From the NCBI GenBank assembly GCA_016872775.1, contig VGZA01000008.1, positions 52,925 through 116,924 of the forward strand: DNA of 64,000 nt, read 5' to 3'. How positions within the stretch are numbered: the first letter of the stretch is position 1; each line of letters starts with the position of its first letter. A program made the position numbers and the translations under genes. Shown in pieces: positions 37,208-46,058 of the stretch. Source of the stretch: Planctomycetota bacterium (GTDB lineage: Bacteria > Planctomycetota > Planctomycetia > Pirellulales > Pirellulaceae). The notes under the pieces are model-generated. The model was not told where the DNA came from and made no database searches. It worked only from the letters and a program-made list of their open reading frames with translations.

Positions 37208-37486
37208 ATGGAGCTTGATGACGAACTTTGCCTTTGTTTTCATGTTACCAAACGCAAAGTCGTCAACTTCCTGCGTATCGAAAAGCCCAAACGCGCCGGG
37301 GAACTCAGCCATTGCTTCGGCGTCGGCACCGGCTGCGGCTGGTGCCGGCCATTCCTGCAGAGATTATTCGATCAGTCGCAGGTCTGTTCGTCCACCGATC
37401 CGTTACCCGATGCGGGAGCCTACGCGGAGCAGCGCTCGCGGTACATCGCTGACGGGCATGGAACGCCCCCTCCTTCCACAAGCTGA
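37208..37486 (+). CDS. BFD-like [2Fe-2S]-binding protein
   Basis: A 92-residue protein with cluster ligands Cys8, Cys10, Cys43 and Cys46 (CLCFHVT, then GCGWCRPFL). The CxC to CxxC spacing of 32 is that of bacterioferritin-associated ferredoxin-like domains, where they bind a [2Fe-2S] cluster and pass electrons. The C-terminal 40 residues are disordered-looking. It follows the secreted DUF1598-like gene by 6 bp; its electron partner is not visible nearby. Confidence 0.75.
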   Translation: MELDDELCLCFHVTKRKVVNFLRIEKPKRAGELSHCFGVGTGCGWCRPFLQRLFDQSQVCSSTDPLPDAGAYAEQRSRYIADGHGTPPPSTS

Positions 37487-37578
37487 CAGACGGTAGCGAT
37501 TTTTCCAATCGTTCGGGCTTGCCGCATTCCCACCCCGGTGTCGCACATTGACATCCGGTCCGGGTGACGTAGGAACTG

Positions 37579-40017
37579 ATGAGCAGAATCGGCATCGCCC
37601 GATTTCCCACCGCTCAACTGGATCGCTCACCTGGAGCCCCCGCCATGTCGCACACCCCAGACTCCCGTACGCACTCCCCCCAGCAATTAATCGACCATTC
37701 CCGGCCCGCAAAATCGGTACACAATCTGGAATGGTCCCTGTTCTGGATCAGTGTCCTCGGCCTGTTCCTCGAACTGATGATGATCCGCTGGGTAAGCACG
37801 GAGATCCGCATCTTCGCGTACCTGCAAAACACGGTCCTGGTCGTCTGTTTTCTGGGGCTGGGCATGGGCTGTTTGACGGCGCGCAAGAAGTTCGAACTGG
37901 TGGGGTTCTTGTGGAGCGTTGCGCTGCTGGTCGTCATGCTGGCGATGCCGCTGACTCGTCACGGCCTGAGTTCGATCACTTTCCTGCTTGGATCGCTCAG
38001 CGACCTGACGATCTGGCAGCAACGGGCGGCGGTGTCGTTCGCCGGTATGGTGGGTCAGGTGCTGCTGGGCTTGCTGTTGTCGTTTATTCTGATGGCGCTG
38101 CTCTGGAGCATGTTTGTGCCGGTGGGCCGCGCGCTCGGCCGCTGGATGAATCAACACCCCCATGTCATCCGCGCTTATACGATCAATGTGCTGGGGAGTC
38201 TGGTCGGAATCCTGCTGTTTGTGGCAATGAGCGTCGCTGAACTTTCCCCTTGGAGCTGGTGCCTGGTTGTCGGACTGCTTTACGTGACGCTCGTCGGCGG
38301 ATTTTTCAAGCTGCGCGCGATCGAATGGTCGTTGATCGTCGCCACGACCGCCTTTGGCTGGATCGCTGGACACGATCCGCTGGCGCTGGAGACGCTCTGG
38401 TCGCCCTACCAGAAACTGACGCTGCGCGAAGTGAATGGCGACCTCGCCGAAGACGTAAAATTCCGGCAGATCGGCAAGTACCTCGTCAATGTCAATAACG
38501 CCGGGTATCAAGGCATGATCGATCTCAGCCCGGCCAACGTCAGCAGTCATCCTGAATTCTTCGAACTGGCGATGGCCGGCTTCAGCCAATACGACATTCC
38601 CTATCTCGTCCATCCTCAACCACGAAAAGCGTTGATCGTCGGCGCGGGATCCGGCAACGACGTCGCCGGCGGACTGCGCAACGGCGTGCAACAGATTGTC
38701 GCCGTCGAAATCGACCCCGTTATTCTGTCGATGGGCCAGCGTTATCATCCGGAACAACCGTATGCTTCGCCAAAAGTCACGATCGTCAAGGACGACGCAC
38801 GATCGTTCATGGCGAACTGCCGCGAGAAATTTGACGTCGTGCTGTTCGGCCTGCTTGACTCGCATACCACGAGTGCCATGACCAACACCAGGCTGGACCA
38901 CTACGTCTATACCCGGGAGAGCCTCACTCAAGCACGATCGCTGCTGGCCGAACATGGCGTGCTGGCACTCAGTTTCGAGGTCCAGAAGTCATTCATCGGC
39001 GACCGCATTCACAAAGTACTCACCGAGGTCTTTCAGCAAACCCCTCTGGAATTCACCATTCCCCAGTCCAGTTACGGCTGGGGCGGGCGGATGTTCCTGA
39101 CAGGCGATCTGACTGCGATCCGCAGCCAGCTGCAGAAGAACCCGGAATTGGTCCGTTTGATCGCCGACTGGAAGGCAGCGCCCAACGCAATGCCATCCGC
39201 CTTTGATGCCGCGGCGATTGCCGAACTCCAGCCGCGATTGGGTGATCCCGCCGACTTGTCCATCGATCTCCATCCGATACGCCATAACCCCGATGTGGAG
39301 GTGGCCACGGATGACTGGCCATACATCTACTTGGAATCACGCGGGATCCCCAGTCTGTATTTCCTGTTGGCAGGCATGCTCGTCGTACTGGCTCTGGCCG
39401 GCCTTTGGCGACTGGACGCAGTGCATCTCACGGCCCGCTGGCAGAAGTCCCAATGGCACTTCTTCTTTCTCGGCGCCGCGTTCATGTTGCTGGAGGTACA
39501 GAACATCAGCAAGGCCTGTGTCGTTCTCGGCAGCACCTGGTGGGTCAACGCGGTGATTATCGGCGCGATTCTGACGATGGTCCTGGCGGCGAATTATCTG
39601 GTCGCTCGGTTCCCCTCAATCTCGACCAACTGGGCCTACGTCGCGCTGGCGGCCAGCTGCCTCGGGCTTTATGGGCTCGACATCGCCCGCTTTGCATTCC
39701 TGCCGTTCGTCAGCAAGGTGATTGTCGTCGGTCTGCTGACCTGCCTGCCGATGTTGTTCAGCGGGATCGTCTTCATCCGTTCCTTCTCCCAGGTGCGCGA
39801 CAAAGATCTCGCACTCGGAGCCAACTTGTTCGGCTCACTGACCGGAGGCATCCTGCAATCGGTCACATTTTTCACCGGGACAAAGGCCCTGCTGCTGATT
39901 GTCGCGGGACTCTACACCGTGGCATGGCTCTGCCGCCAACCGCGGATGACGGTCAAACCGACCGACGTCGCCGGCGCGGAAATGACCCAAGCACCGGAAC
40001 TGGTTCAATCCTGTTGA
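37579..40017 (+). CDS. membrane-bound spermidine-synthase-like protein
   Basis: An 812-residue protein. About seven hydrophobic helices occupy residues 50-270, a Rossmann methyltransferase/spermidine-synthase-like domain follows (KALIVGAGSGNDVAGGL, AVEIDPVILSMGQRY, DDARSFM, then FDVVLFGLLDS), and further helices fill residues 600-800. Genes with this layout are common in planctomycetes and of unknown substrate. The ATG at 37579 follows TAGGAA; an ATG at 37645 is an alternative with GGAG before it. No aminopropyltransferase Asp pair could be confirmed by eye, so polyamine synthesis is uncertain. Confidence 0.8.
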   Translation: MSRIGIARFPTAQLDRSPGAPAMSHTPDSRTHSPQQLIDHSRPAKSVHNLEWSLFWISVLGLFLELMMIRWVSTEIRIFAYLQNTVLVVCFLGLGMGCLTARKKFELVGFLWSVALLVVMLAMPLTRHGLSSITFLLGSLSDLTIWQQRAAVSFAGMVGQVLLGLLLSFILMALLWSMFVPVGRALGRWMNQHPHVIRAYTINVLGSLVGILLFVAMSVAELSPWSWCLVVGLLYVTLVGGFFKLRAIEWSLIVATTAFGWIAGHDPLALETLWSPYQKLTLREVNGDLAEDVKFRQIGKYLVNVNNAGYQGMIDLSPANVSSHPEFFELAMAGFSQYDIPYLVHPQPRKALIVGAGSGNDVAGGLRNGVQQIVAVEIDPVILSMGQRYHPEQPYASPKVTIVKDDARSFMANCREKFDVVLFGLLDSHTTSAMTNTRLDHYVYTRESLTQARSLLAEHGVLALSFEVQKSFIGDRIHKVLTEVFQQTPLEFTIPQSSYGWGGRMFLTGDLTAIRSQLQKNPELVRLIADWKAAPNAMPSAFDAAAIAELQPRLGDPADLSIDLHPIRHNPDVEVATDDWPYIYLESRGIPSLYFLLAGMLVVLALAGLWRLDAVHLTARWQKSQWHFFFLGAAFMLLEVQNISKACVVLGSTWWVNAVIIGAILTMVLAANYLVARFPSISTNWAYVALAASCLGLYGLDIARFAFLPFVSKVIVVGLLTCLPMLFSGIVFIRSFSQVRDKDLALGANLFGSLTGGILQSVTFFTGTKALLLIVAGLYTVAWLCRQPRMTVKPTDVAGAEMTQAPELVQSC

Positions 40018-40221
40018 TCGGTTTCCTGCGGAGTTGCCTGGCTGTTCCACTTGCGCCGCGGTTGAACTGCGGGGCCGTGCCTCCGCCTGTTGAAGTTCTA
40101 CGTCAGCAACGTCGACGATCGGTAGCCCTTCGTTCTCCCGTGCGTTGGATTTGAATCCGCCACGCGTTCGCGACGACTCGTCGACCTTCGGACGTTGCCC
40201 ATGCCACCTACACGATGGCCC

Positions 40222-40264
40222 CATAAAAAAGTGGGGCGCCGGCACTCGAATGAATGCCGGCGCC
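40222..40264 (-). terminator. rho-independent terminator of nrdJ
   Basis: On the minus strand a perfect 10-bp stem (GGCGCCGGCA with TGCCGGCGCC, 40235-40264) is followed by CCACTTTTTT. It lies about 50 nt after the nrdJ stop. Very convincing. Confidence 0.8.
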
Positions 40265-40312
40265 TCCAGGGCGGGAAACAGTGGTTGCTCGGGGAATCCG
40301 TACCCAAAATCC

Positions 40313-43300
40313 TTACGAGCAACCCATGCTGTTACCACAATTATGGCAAAGGTAACAATTTCCATTCCGCACGGTAATTGCGCCACAGTTATCGCAACTT
40401 GGTGCGTCGGACTGGAATCGGGCGAACTGATCGGATCGGTTGGAAATCGGTCCGCCATTTTCATCGATATGCATGGCGACGCCAGCTCGATCAAGGGCCG
40501 CTCGATCGGGTGGCGACAATTCCACCTTGGTGGTCTCGCGGGCTGCGATCGGATTCTCGCCAGTCCGCGGCGATGTGCCGGGTAACTCCGCATGCGCGCC
40601 ACTACCGCTCGACGTTGAACCAGCCGGCTCGGAATTTCCATTCGACTCCGCTTTGGATTCCCCGGCATTCTTCAACGTGCCACTGTTTGCCTCGCGGTAG
40701 CCGGGCATGAAGGTAATGCCGAGCCAGCGGAAAATGTAATCGACAACGCTCTTGGCGACGCGAATGTCCGGGTTTGTCGTATGTCCCATCGGCTCGAACC
40801 GGGTATGCGAGAACTTATTAACGAGCACTTCCACCGGCACGCCGTATTGCAGGCTCATGGAGATCGCCGTGCCAAAGGCATCCATCAACCCGCCGACCGT
40901 GCTGCCTTCCTTGGCCATGGTGATGAACAGTTCACCAGGTCGTCCGTCCGGATAGAGGCCGACGTTGATGTATCCTTCATGTCCACCGACATTGAACTTA
41001 TGGGTAATCGATTGCCGGGTATCGGGCAACCGTTCGCGGCGCGGCTTCGGGACCGGTTTACCGCCTCGACCGTCCGCGTCGGCCTTGCCTTCGTCACTTT
41101 TGGTGTTCAGCGGCTGACTCTGCTTCGACCCGTCGCGATAGATCGCCAAAGCTTTCAGGCCGAGCTTCCAGCCCCACGAATAAGCCTCCGCCACGTCGGA
41201 CGGCTTGACGTCCGACGGCATATTGACGGTCTTGGAAATCGCTCCGGAAAGAAACGGCTGGGCAGCCGCCATCATCTTGACGTGAGCGCGCCAATGGATG
41301 CTGCGGATTCCGTTGGCCGGCTTGAACGCACAATCGAAGACCGCAAGGTGCTCGTCCCTGAGATGGGGCGCTCCTTCGATCGTGTCGTTCTGATCAACAT
41401 GCCGCGTAATCGCCAGGATCGACGGGTCGTCGTAACCCAACGTGCGCAACGCCAGCGGCACCGTTTGATTGACGATTTTGAGCATGCCACCGCCGGCCAG
41501 TTGCTTGTACTTGACCAAGGCAATGTCGGGTTCGATGCCCGTGGTATCGCAATCCATCATGAAACTGATCGTTCCTGTCGGCGCCAGCACCGTCGCCTGG
41601 GCGTTGCGGAAGCCCAGCTTTCGCCCATCCGACAGAACCTGATCCCAGATCGCCCGTGCCGCGTCTTTCAGGTAGCGTGGCACAGCGTCGTCGATTTTTT
41701 CCACGGCATCGCGGTGCATTTGCATCACCCGCAGGAACGGTTCTCGGTTGATCGCGTAACCCTCGAATGGACCCACCACTCCCGCCAGTTCCGCGCTGGT
41801 TCGGTTTGCCGCACCGTGCAGGATCGCAGTGATCGCGCCACATACGCCGTAGGCCGCCGGGGAATCGTACGGCAAGCCGCTGGCCATAATCAGGCTCCCC
41901 AGATTGGAGTAACCCAGCCCCAGCGGTCGGAAAAGATGGCTGTTGTGCGCGATTTCTTCGGTTGGATAACTGGCGTGATCGACCAGGATCTCCTGCGCAA
42001 TCAGGAACAAGCGGCACGCGCTCGTAAATCTCTCGACATCAAACGTGCCGTCATCGCGGCGGAACTTCATCAAATTGATGCTTGCCAAGTTGCAGGCGGT
42101 GTTGTCCAGAAACATGTATTCCGAACAAGGATTGCTGGCGTTGATCCGCCCAGAGTTCGGGCAGGTATGCCAGCGATTGATCGTGGTGTCATACTGCACG
42201 CCGGGGTCGCCGCACTGCCAGGCGCATTCCGCCATCCTGTTCAACAGCCATTTCGCCTCGTACGACGGTCCCTCCCGCGACGGATCGGTTACCCAGCGGG
42301 TATGCCACACCCCGCCCTGCTCCACCGTGTTCATGAACTCGTCGGTAACCCGCACCGACAAATTGGCGTTCTGGAACAGAATCGAACTGTAGGCTTCGCC
42401 GTTGAAGTTGGCTTCGTAGCCCCCCTTCTCGATCAACACGTGCGCCTTGCGCTCTTCCTTCCACTTGCATTCAATGAACTCAAGAATGTCCGGATGCCAG
42501 ACCTTGATCGACTGCATCTTCGCGGCACGACGCGTCTTGCCGCCCGACTTCACGACCGCAGCAATCTGATCGTAGACCCGCATGAACGACAGCGGGCCCG
42601 AGGGACGTCCGCCGCCGGACAATTTCTCGCGATGCGATCGAATCGTGGAAAGATCGGTTCCGGTACCCGATCCGAACTTGAATAACATCGCCTCGCTCGT
42701 CGCAAGCCGCATGATATCTTCCATGTTGTCGTCGACACTCTGAATGAAGCATGCCGACCCCTGCGGAAACTCGTAGGGATTCTCAGGTTGCTCCACGGCG
42801 CTGGTCTCCGGATTCCAACGCCAGTTGCAGCGGGCGCCGGTGACGCCATACATCGGGTACAAGCCGACGTTGAACCAGACCGGTGAATTGAACGCGCCAC
42901 ACTGGTGAAGGCAGAGCCACGTCAAGTCGCGGTAGTACGTCTCCGCGTCCTCCGCCGACGCGAAATAACCATCGGCCAGGCCCCAGTCCGCAATCGTACG
43001 CGTGACGCGATGAATGACCTGCCGAACACTCTTCTCGCGCTCGCCCGTCCCGTTCTCGCCATAAAAGTACTTGCTTACCACCACGTTGGTCGCCAGTTGC
43101 GTCCAGGTCGCCGGAATCTCGCAGTCCCGTTGTTCGAAAAGTGGCTTGCCACTCTCGTCTTTGATCGCCGCCGAACGCAATTCCCAGCCAACCGTGTCGA
43201 ATGGATCTTTCACCTCCGTCGGACAAAACGTCGGGCGGATCAACATGCGCTGCTTCGGAAGTCGGTGTTCCGGGGTTCGCTGGGCCGGATTCGGAGAAGA

Positions 43301-43375
43301 TATCGGGCGGACCATCGATTTTGAGTTTGCTCGGGATCGAGACGAATTGGTACGCTCGGTTTTGACCGTCGCCAT
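40313..43375 (-). CDS. nrdJ: vitamin B12-dependent (class II) ribonucleotide reductase
   Basis: A 1020-residue enzyme that reduces ribonucleotides to deoxyribonucleotides with adenosylcobalamin as radical source. Hallmarks: QCGAFNSPVWFNVGL, FKFGSGTGTDLSTIR, NASNPCSEYMFLDNTACNL and VLAPTGTISFMMDCDT. The end carries two CxxC pairs, CDNCGAIT and CHNCGNSMGCS, a likely zinc ribbon. Residues 800-970 are a family-specific region with a charged low-complexity stretch. Start ATG after GAAGGAACTCC. It has a strong downstream terminator and NrdR-like boxes upstream. The only ribonucleotide reductase in the window. Confidence 0.95.
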   Translation of the reverse strand: MATVKTERTNSSRSRANSKSMVRPISSPNPAQRTPEHRLPKQRMLIRPTFCPTEVKDPFDTVGWELRSAAIKDESGKPLFEQRDCEIPATWTQLATNVVVSKYFYGENGTGEREKSVRQVIHRVTRTIADWGLADGYFASAEDAETYYRDLTWLCLHQCGAFNSPVWFNVGLYPMYGVTGARCNWRWNPETSAVEQPENPYEFPQGSACFIQSVDDNMEDIMRLATSEAMLFKFGSGTGTDLSTIRSHREKLSGGGRPSGPLSFMRVYDQIAAVVKSGGKTRRAAKMQSIKVWHPDILEFIECKWKEERKAHVLIEKGGYEANFNGEAYSSILFQNANLSVRVTDEFMNTVEQGGVWHTRWVTDPSREGPSYEAKWLLNRMAECAWQCGDPGVQYDTTINRWHTCPNSGRINASNPCSEYMFLDNTACNLASINLMKFRRDDGTFDVERFTSACRLFLIAQEILVDHASYPTEEIAHNSHLFRPLGLGYSNLGSLIMASGLPYDSPAAYGVCGAITAILHGAANRTSAELAGVVGPFEGYAINREPFLRVMQMHRDAVEKIDDAVPRYLKDAARAIWDQVLSDGRKLGFRNAQATVLAPTGTISFMMDCDTTGIEPDIALVKYKQLAGGGMLKIVNQTVPLALRTLGYDDPSILAITRHVDQNDTIEGAPHLRDEHLAVFDCAFKPANGIRSIHWRAHVKMMAAAQPFLSGAISKTVNMPSDVKPSDVAEAYSWGWKLGLKALAIYRDGSKQSQPLNTKSDEGKADADGRGGKPVPKPRRERLPDTRQSITHKFNVGGHEGYINVGLYPDGRPGELFITMAKEGSTVGGLMDAFGTAISMSLQYGVPVEVLVNKFSHTRFEPMGHTTNPDIRVAKSVVDYIFRWLGITFMPGYREANSGTLKNAGESKAESNGNSEPAGSTSSGSGAHAELPGTSPRTGENPIAARETTKVELSPPDRAALDRAGVAMHIDENGGPISNRSDQFARFQSDAPSCDNCGAITVRNGNCYLCHNCGNSMGCS

Positions 43376-43549
43376 CTGCGGAGTTCCTTCTACGTGTGGC
43401 TGCCATCCGTGACCGGTGGCATCTATACAAAATTACACTACAATCGTCGGGATGAAAACCCTCTGCGAATAAGAAATTCCCCGCCGTTGGAAAGAAAAGG
43501 ACGATTCCATTCCAGATAACCTCCATCCCTTGGGGACCCGCCCCAGGAA

Positions 43550-43565
43550 ACACCATATATTGTGG
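43550..43565 (-). promoter_or_regulatory. NrdR box 1 upstream of nrdJ
   Basis: ACACCATATATTGTGG agrees with the NrdR consensus acaCwAtATaTwGtgt at 14 of 16 positions. NrdR represses ribonucleotide reductase genes when (d)ATP is high. The site lies about 175 bp before nrdJ, with a weaker second box 31 bp further away. Confidence 0.65.
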
Positions 43566-43580
43566 AAGCATTGCAACTAA

Positions 43581-43596
43581 CCACAACATTTAGGCA
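43581..43596 (-). promoter_or_regulatory. NrdR box 2 (degenerate) upstream of nrdJ
   Basis: CCACAACATTTAGGCA matches the NrdR consensus at about 10 of 16 positions and starts exactly 31 bp from box 1, three helical turns, as usual for paired boxes. On the minus strand TTGTGG, 17-18 bp and an ACAATA/CAATAT overlap both boxes, a possible promoter. Confidence 0.45.
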
Positions 43597-43875
43597 GGGG
43601 CACGAGTGTACCCAGACAGATCGGATCGTCAACGTTTTTTTCAAAAAATGTCACAGGTGCTTGCCGGATAACGGCTTACAAATTGTCCTCTTCCCACCTG
43701 ATCCTTCTTCCGGCAACTAGACCTGCCGCGCAAAGTCATTGCCGGCAACAGCTTGGGGTTTCCGGCGTTGCGGCCAGAACGTCGTTACGACCAAGAAACC
43801 AGCTGTTTTCCAGGCGAAAACCCGCTCAATTGCTCCCGGCAGGCCACGCCCGGCTTGTCCGGAATCAAAACGGCG

Positions 43876-43927
43876 GGACGGACATCTTGTCCAACTGGAC
43901 CTTCTCAGACGGACAAGATGTCCGTCC
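43876..43927. repeat. perfect 17-bp inverted repeat, candidate dispersed element
   Basis: GGACGGACATCTTGTCC (43876-43892) and its exact complement (43911-43927) flank an 18-bp loop. It has no adjacent T-run. From memory, similar palindromes recur in planctomycete genomes, but only this copy is in the window. Confidence 0.7.
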
Positions 43928-44058
43928 TACAAATCACGGTTCTGTTTCAGGACAGGTGTTTACCCCTGTTAGGGGCGATGCATGGCCGAAACGTGAGCGC
44001 AAAAGCGAGCGCGACCGCCGTTCCGGGACGAGAGTTGGCACTTACAAAATGAGCCGCA

Positions 44059-44370
44059 TCAGCCTGAGATTTTGGAGATCTTGATGCGGGTATAGAGTTG
44101 CCGATGGCCGGTGCGACGGCGGTAGTTCTTACGGCGACGGAATTTCTGAACCGTGAGTTTTTCGCCCTGTTCGGGTCCCAGCACTTCGGCCTGCACGGTT
44201 GCACCATCGACAATCGGAGTTCCGACGCGGATATTGCCGTTGCCGGAGCAGACCAGCACTCGGTCAAACGTGATGGTTGAACCGGCCGATTCCTCGCGGA
44301 AATTGACGACGATTTCCTGTCCCTCTTCCACCCGATACTGGCGCCCGTCTTCGGCAATAATTGCGTACAT
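44059..44370 (-). CDS. rplU: 50S ribosomal protein L21
   Basis: A 103-residue L21. It begins MYAIIAEDGRQYRVEEGQ, the family N-terminus, with AGTAGGA just before the ATG at 44370. C-terminal KLTVQKFRRRKNYRRRTGHRQLYT is the conserved rRNA-binding end. rpmA (L27), normally next to it, is not present; the region downstream is intergenic. Confidence 0.95.
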   Translation of the reverse strand: MYAIIAEDGRQYRVEEGQEIVVNFREESAGSTITFDRVLVCSGNGNIRVGTPIVDGATVQAEVLGPEQGEKLTVQKFRRRKNYRRRTGHRQLYTRIKISKISG

Positions 44371-44695
44371 CGTCCTACTCACTGTCTGGGGAATCCCGCG
44401 AAGGACTCAATCGTAATTCCTGTTCCACTCGGTTCGGACCCGCTGTCCGACTCACGGAACTCCATAAACTACTGGATTCCTGTGGGAACGTCGAGTCCTC
44501 CGGAGAGGAATTCCTTGGGCGTTTTTCGTCGATTCGGCGGGTCCTTCCTGGTCCGGGTTACCGTGGACCTGAGCCGACCGGCAAAATCCGAAGCAATGGC
44601 CATGTCGCGTCGACGCGTCGCTTGCCATAATGGTCCCAGCGATCCGATCGGAATGGGAACTCGGCAGAGAACCACGCATTTGGAGTGGCGACGGC
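44371..44695. other. 325-bp divergent intergenic region
   Basis: Separates rplU (-) from the next + gene. CCTC-CGGA-GAGG at about 44509-44520 forms a small hairpin followed by a T-rich run on the + strand. No reliable promoter or RNA gene was found. A TCGAGTCC segment resembles a tRNA T-loop but the stem does not pair. Confidence 0.4.
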
Positions 44696-45997
44696 ATGGC
44701 GGACTACCCCAGGATTTTTCGAGTTTTACAGCAATTCGAGGCTCCGCGCGTCGATGATCCGGGACAGGAGACCGACCTGCAACTGCGCAAGCTCAAGCTT
44801 GAAGAACGCATCCGACCGGCCGAAACAGTCGCCATTTCCTGCGGCAGTCGCGGCATTGCCAACATCCAGCGGATCATCCGGGCGGTCGTCCAGCATTTGA
44901 AAGGAATCGGTGCGCAGCCGTTCATCGTGCCGGCGATGGGCAGCCATGGCGGGGGGACTGCGGAAGGGCAGCGGAAGGTAATCGAGTCGTATGGTGTGAC
45001 CGAGGAATACTGCGGCTGTCCGATCCGTTCCAGCATGGAGACCGTGGTCGTCTGCCAGGCGGCCGAGGGGTTTCCGGTCCATTTTGACCATCATGCTTTT
45101 GGCGCCGACCACGTGGTCGTTTGTGGTCGGGTCAAACCGCATACGGGGTTCGTGGGGGAGATCGAAAGCGGCCTGATGAAGATGATGTTGATCGGCCTGG
45201 GTAAACATAACGGGGCGAAGATCTACCATCGCGCGATCCAGGATTTCAATTTCGGTCAGATTCTGCGCAGCGTCGCCCGGGAAGTGCTGGCCCGCTGCCG
45301 GATTGTCGCGGGAGTGGCGATTGTGGAAAACGGTTACGACGAAACGGCGCGGATCGAAGCGGTGGCACCCGAGCAGTTCGAGGAGCGCGAAAGAGCTCTG
45401 CTGTTGTTGGCGCGCCAGTGGCTGCCCAAACTGCCCTTCCCGCGCGCCGACATACTCTTCATCGACGAAATCGGAAAGAACATCAGTGGCACTGGTATGG
45501 ATACCAACGTTATTGGCCGCAAATACAACGACCATGCGGCGCGCGAGGACGAGTTCCCCAAGATCAAACGGATCGCGGTGCGCGGTTTGACGCACGAGAC
45601 CCATGGCAATGCCACCGGATTAGGAATCGCCGAATTCTGTCGCTTGGAAGTACTGCGCGCCATGGATCCTGTGGCGACGCGGATCAATTGCCTGACGGGC
45701 GGCCATCCCACGGCGGCAATGTTACCGCTGGACTATCCGAGTGACCGGGAGATTCTCGATGCCGCTTTGCCCACGATCGGACTGACCGATCCGCCGAATG
45801 CTCGACTGATGTGGATTCATAACACACTGGATGTTCGGGAAGTCGAGTGTTCCGCGGCGTATTGGCAGGAAGCGCAGGGGCGCTCCGACCTGCAGATACT
45901 CTGTCCGCCACGGGACCTTCCCTGGGATGATCGGGGCAACCTCCCCAAGGTGCATTCGCTGGCGATGGGCGGCCTTTCCGCGTCGCCGGCGCATTGA
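44696..45997 (+). CDS. LarA-like (DUF2088) protein
   Basis: A 433-residue protein resembling the N-terminal catalytic domain of nickel-dependent lactate racemase LarA: ETVAISCGSRGIANI, FIVPAMGSHGGGTAEGQ, VVVCGRVKPHTGFVGEI and LFIDEIGKNISGTGMDTNV. It lacks the typical LarA DDGTRP region. The ATG at 44696 follows TGGAG; a longer frame from 44630 is less likely. Neighbours give no pathway, and maturation genes for nickel-pincer cofactor are not present. An uncharacterised isomerase or hydrolase is possible. Confidence 0.7.
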   Translation: MADYPRIFRVLQQFEAPRVDDPGQETDLQLRKLKLEERIRPAETVAISCGSRGIANIQRIIRAVVQHLKGIGAQPFIVPAMGSHGGGTAEGQRKVIESYGVTEEYCGCPIRSSMETVVVCQAAEGFPVHFDHHAFGADHVVVCGRVKPHTGFVGEIESGLMKMMLIGLGKHNGAKIYHRAIQDFNFGQILRSVAREVLARCRIVAGVAIVENGYDETARIEAVAPEQFEERERALLLLARQWLPKLPFPRADILFIDEIGKNISGTGMDTNVIGRKYNDHAAREDEFPKIKRIAVRGLTHETHGNATGLGIAEFCRLEVLRAMDPVATRINCLTGGHPTAAMLPLDYPSDREILDAALPTIGLTDPPNARLMWIHNTLDVREVECSAAYWQEAQGRSDLQILCPPRDLPWDDRGNLPKVHSLAMGGLSASPAH

Positions 45998-46058
45998 ATT
46001 CGCAGTCCTTGCCTGCCGCGGCTTCCCGCGGTGATCGAGTCGGCGCCTGGTGTTACCG

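Larger units (their letters stand above)
43376..44058. other. 683-bp intergenic region upstream of nrdJ
   Basis: No convincing gene. The part next to nrdJ is an AT-richer leader with GAAGGAA as ribosome-binding site. It contains the NrdR-like boxes at 43550-43596 and a long perfect inverted repeat at 43876-43927. I looked for a B12 riboswitch but did not see its conserved boxes. Confidence 0.6.

Noticed and set aside
37687..38955. 422-codon minus-strand frame
   Set aside because: Antisense to the spermidine-synthase-like gene; His/Gln-rich translation typical of a shadow frame.
40781..42685. 634-codon open frame opposite nrdJ
   Set aside because: It lies entirely antisense to a well-conserved nrdJ; long antisense frames are expected in GC-rich coding DNA. 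The translation has no recognisable motif.
43376..43560. cobalamin riboswitch upstream of nrdJ
   Set aside because: A GCCACCGG sequence is present but the other conserved boxes of the B12 riboswitch are not.
43683..44084. 133-codon + frame across the palindrome
   Set aside because: Crosses the inverted repeat and the end of rplU; composition is not coding-like.
44480..44530. tRNA-like T-loop (TCGAGTCC)
   Set aside because: The flanking bases do not form a T stem and no acceptor or anticodon arm fits around it.
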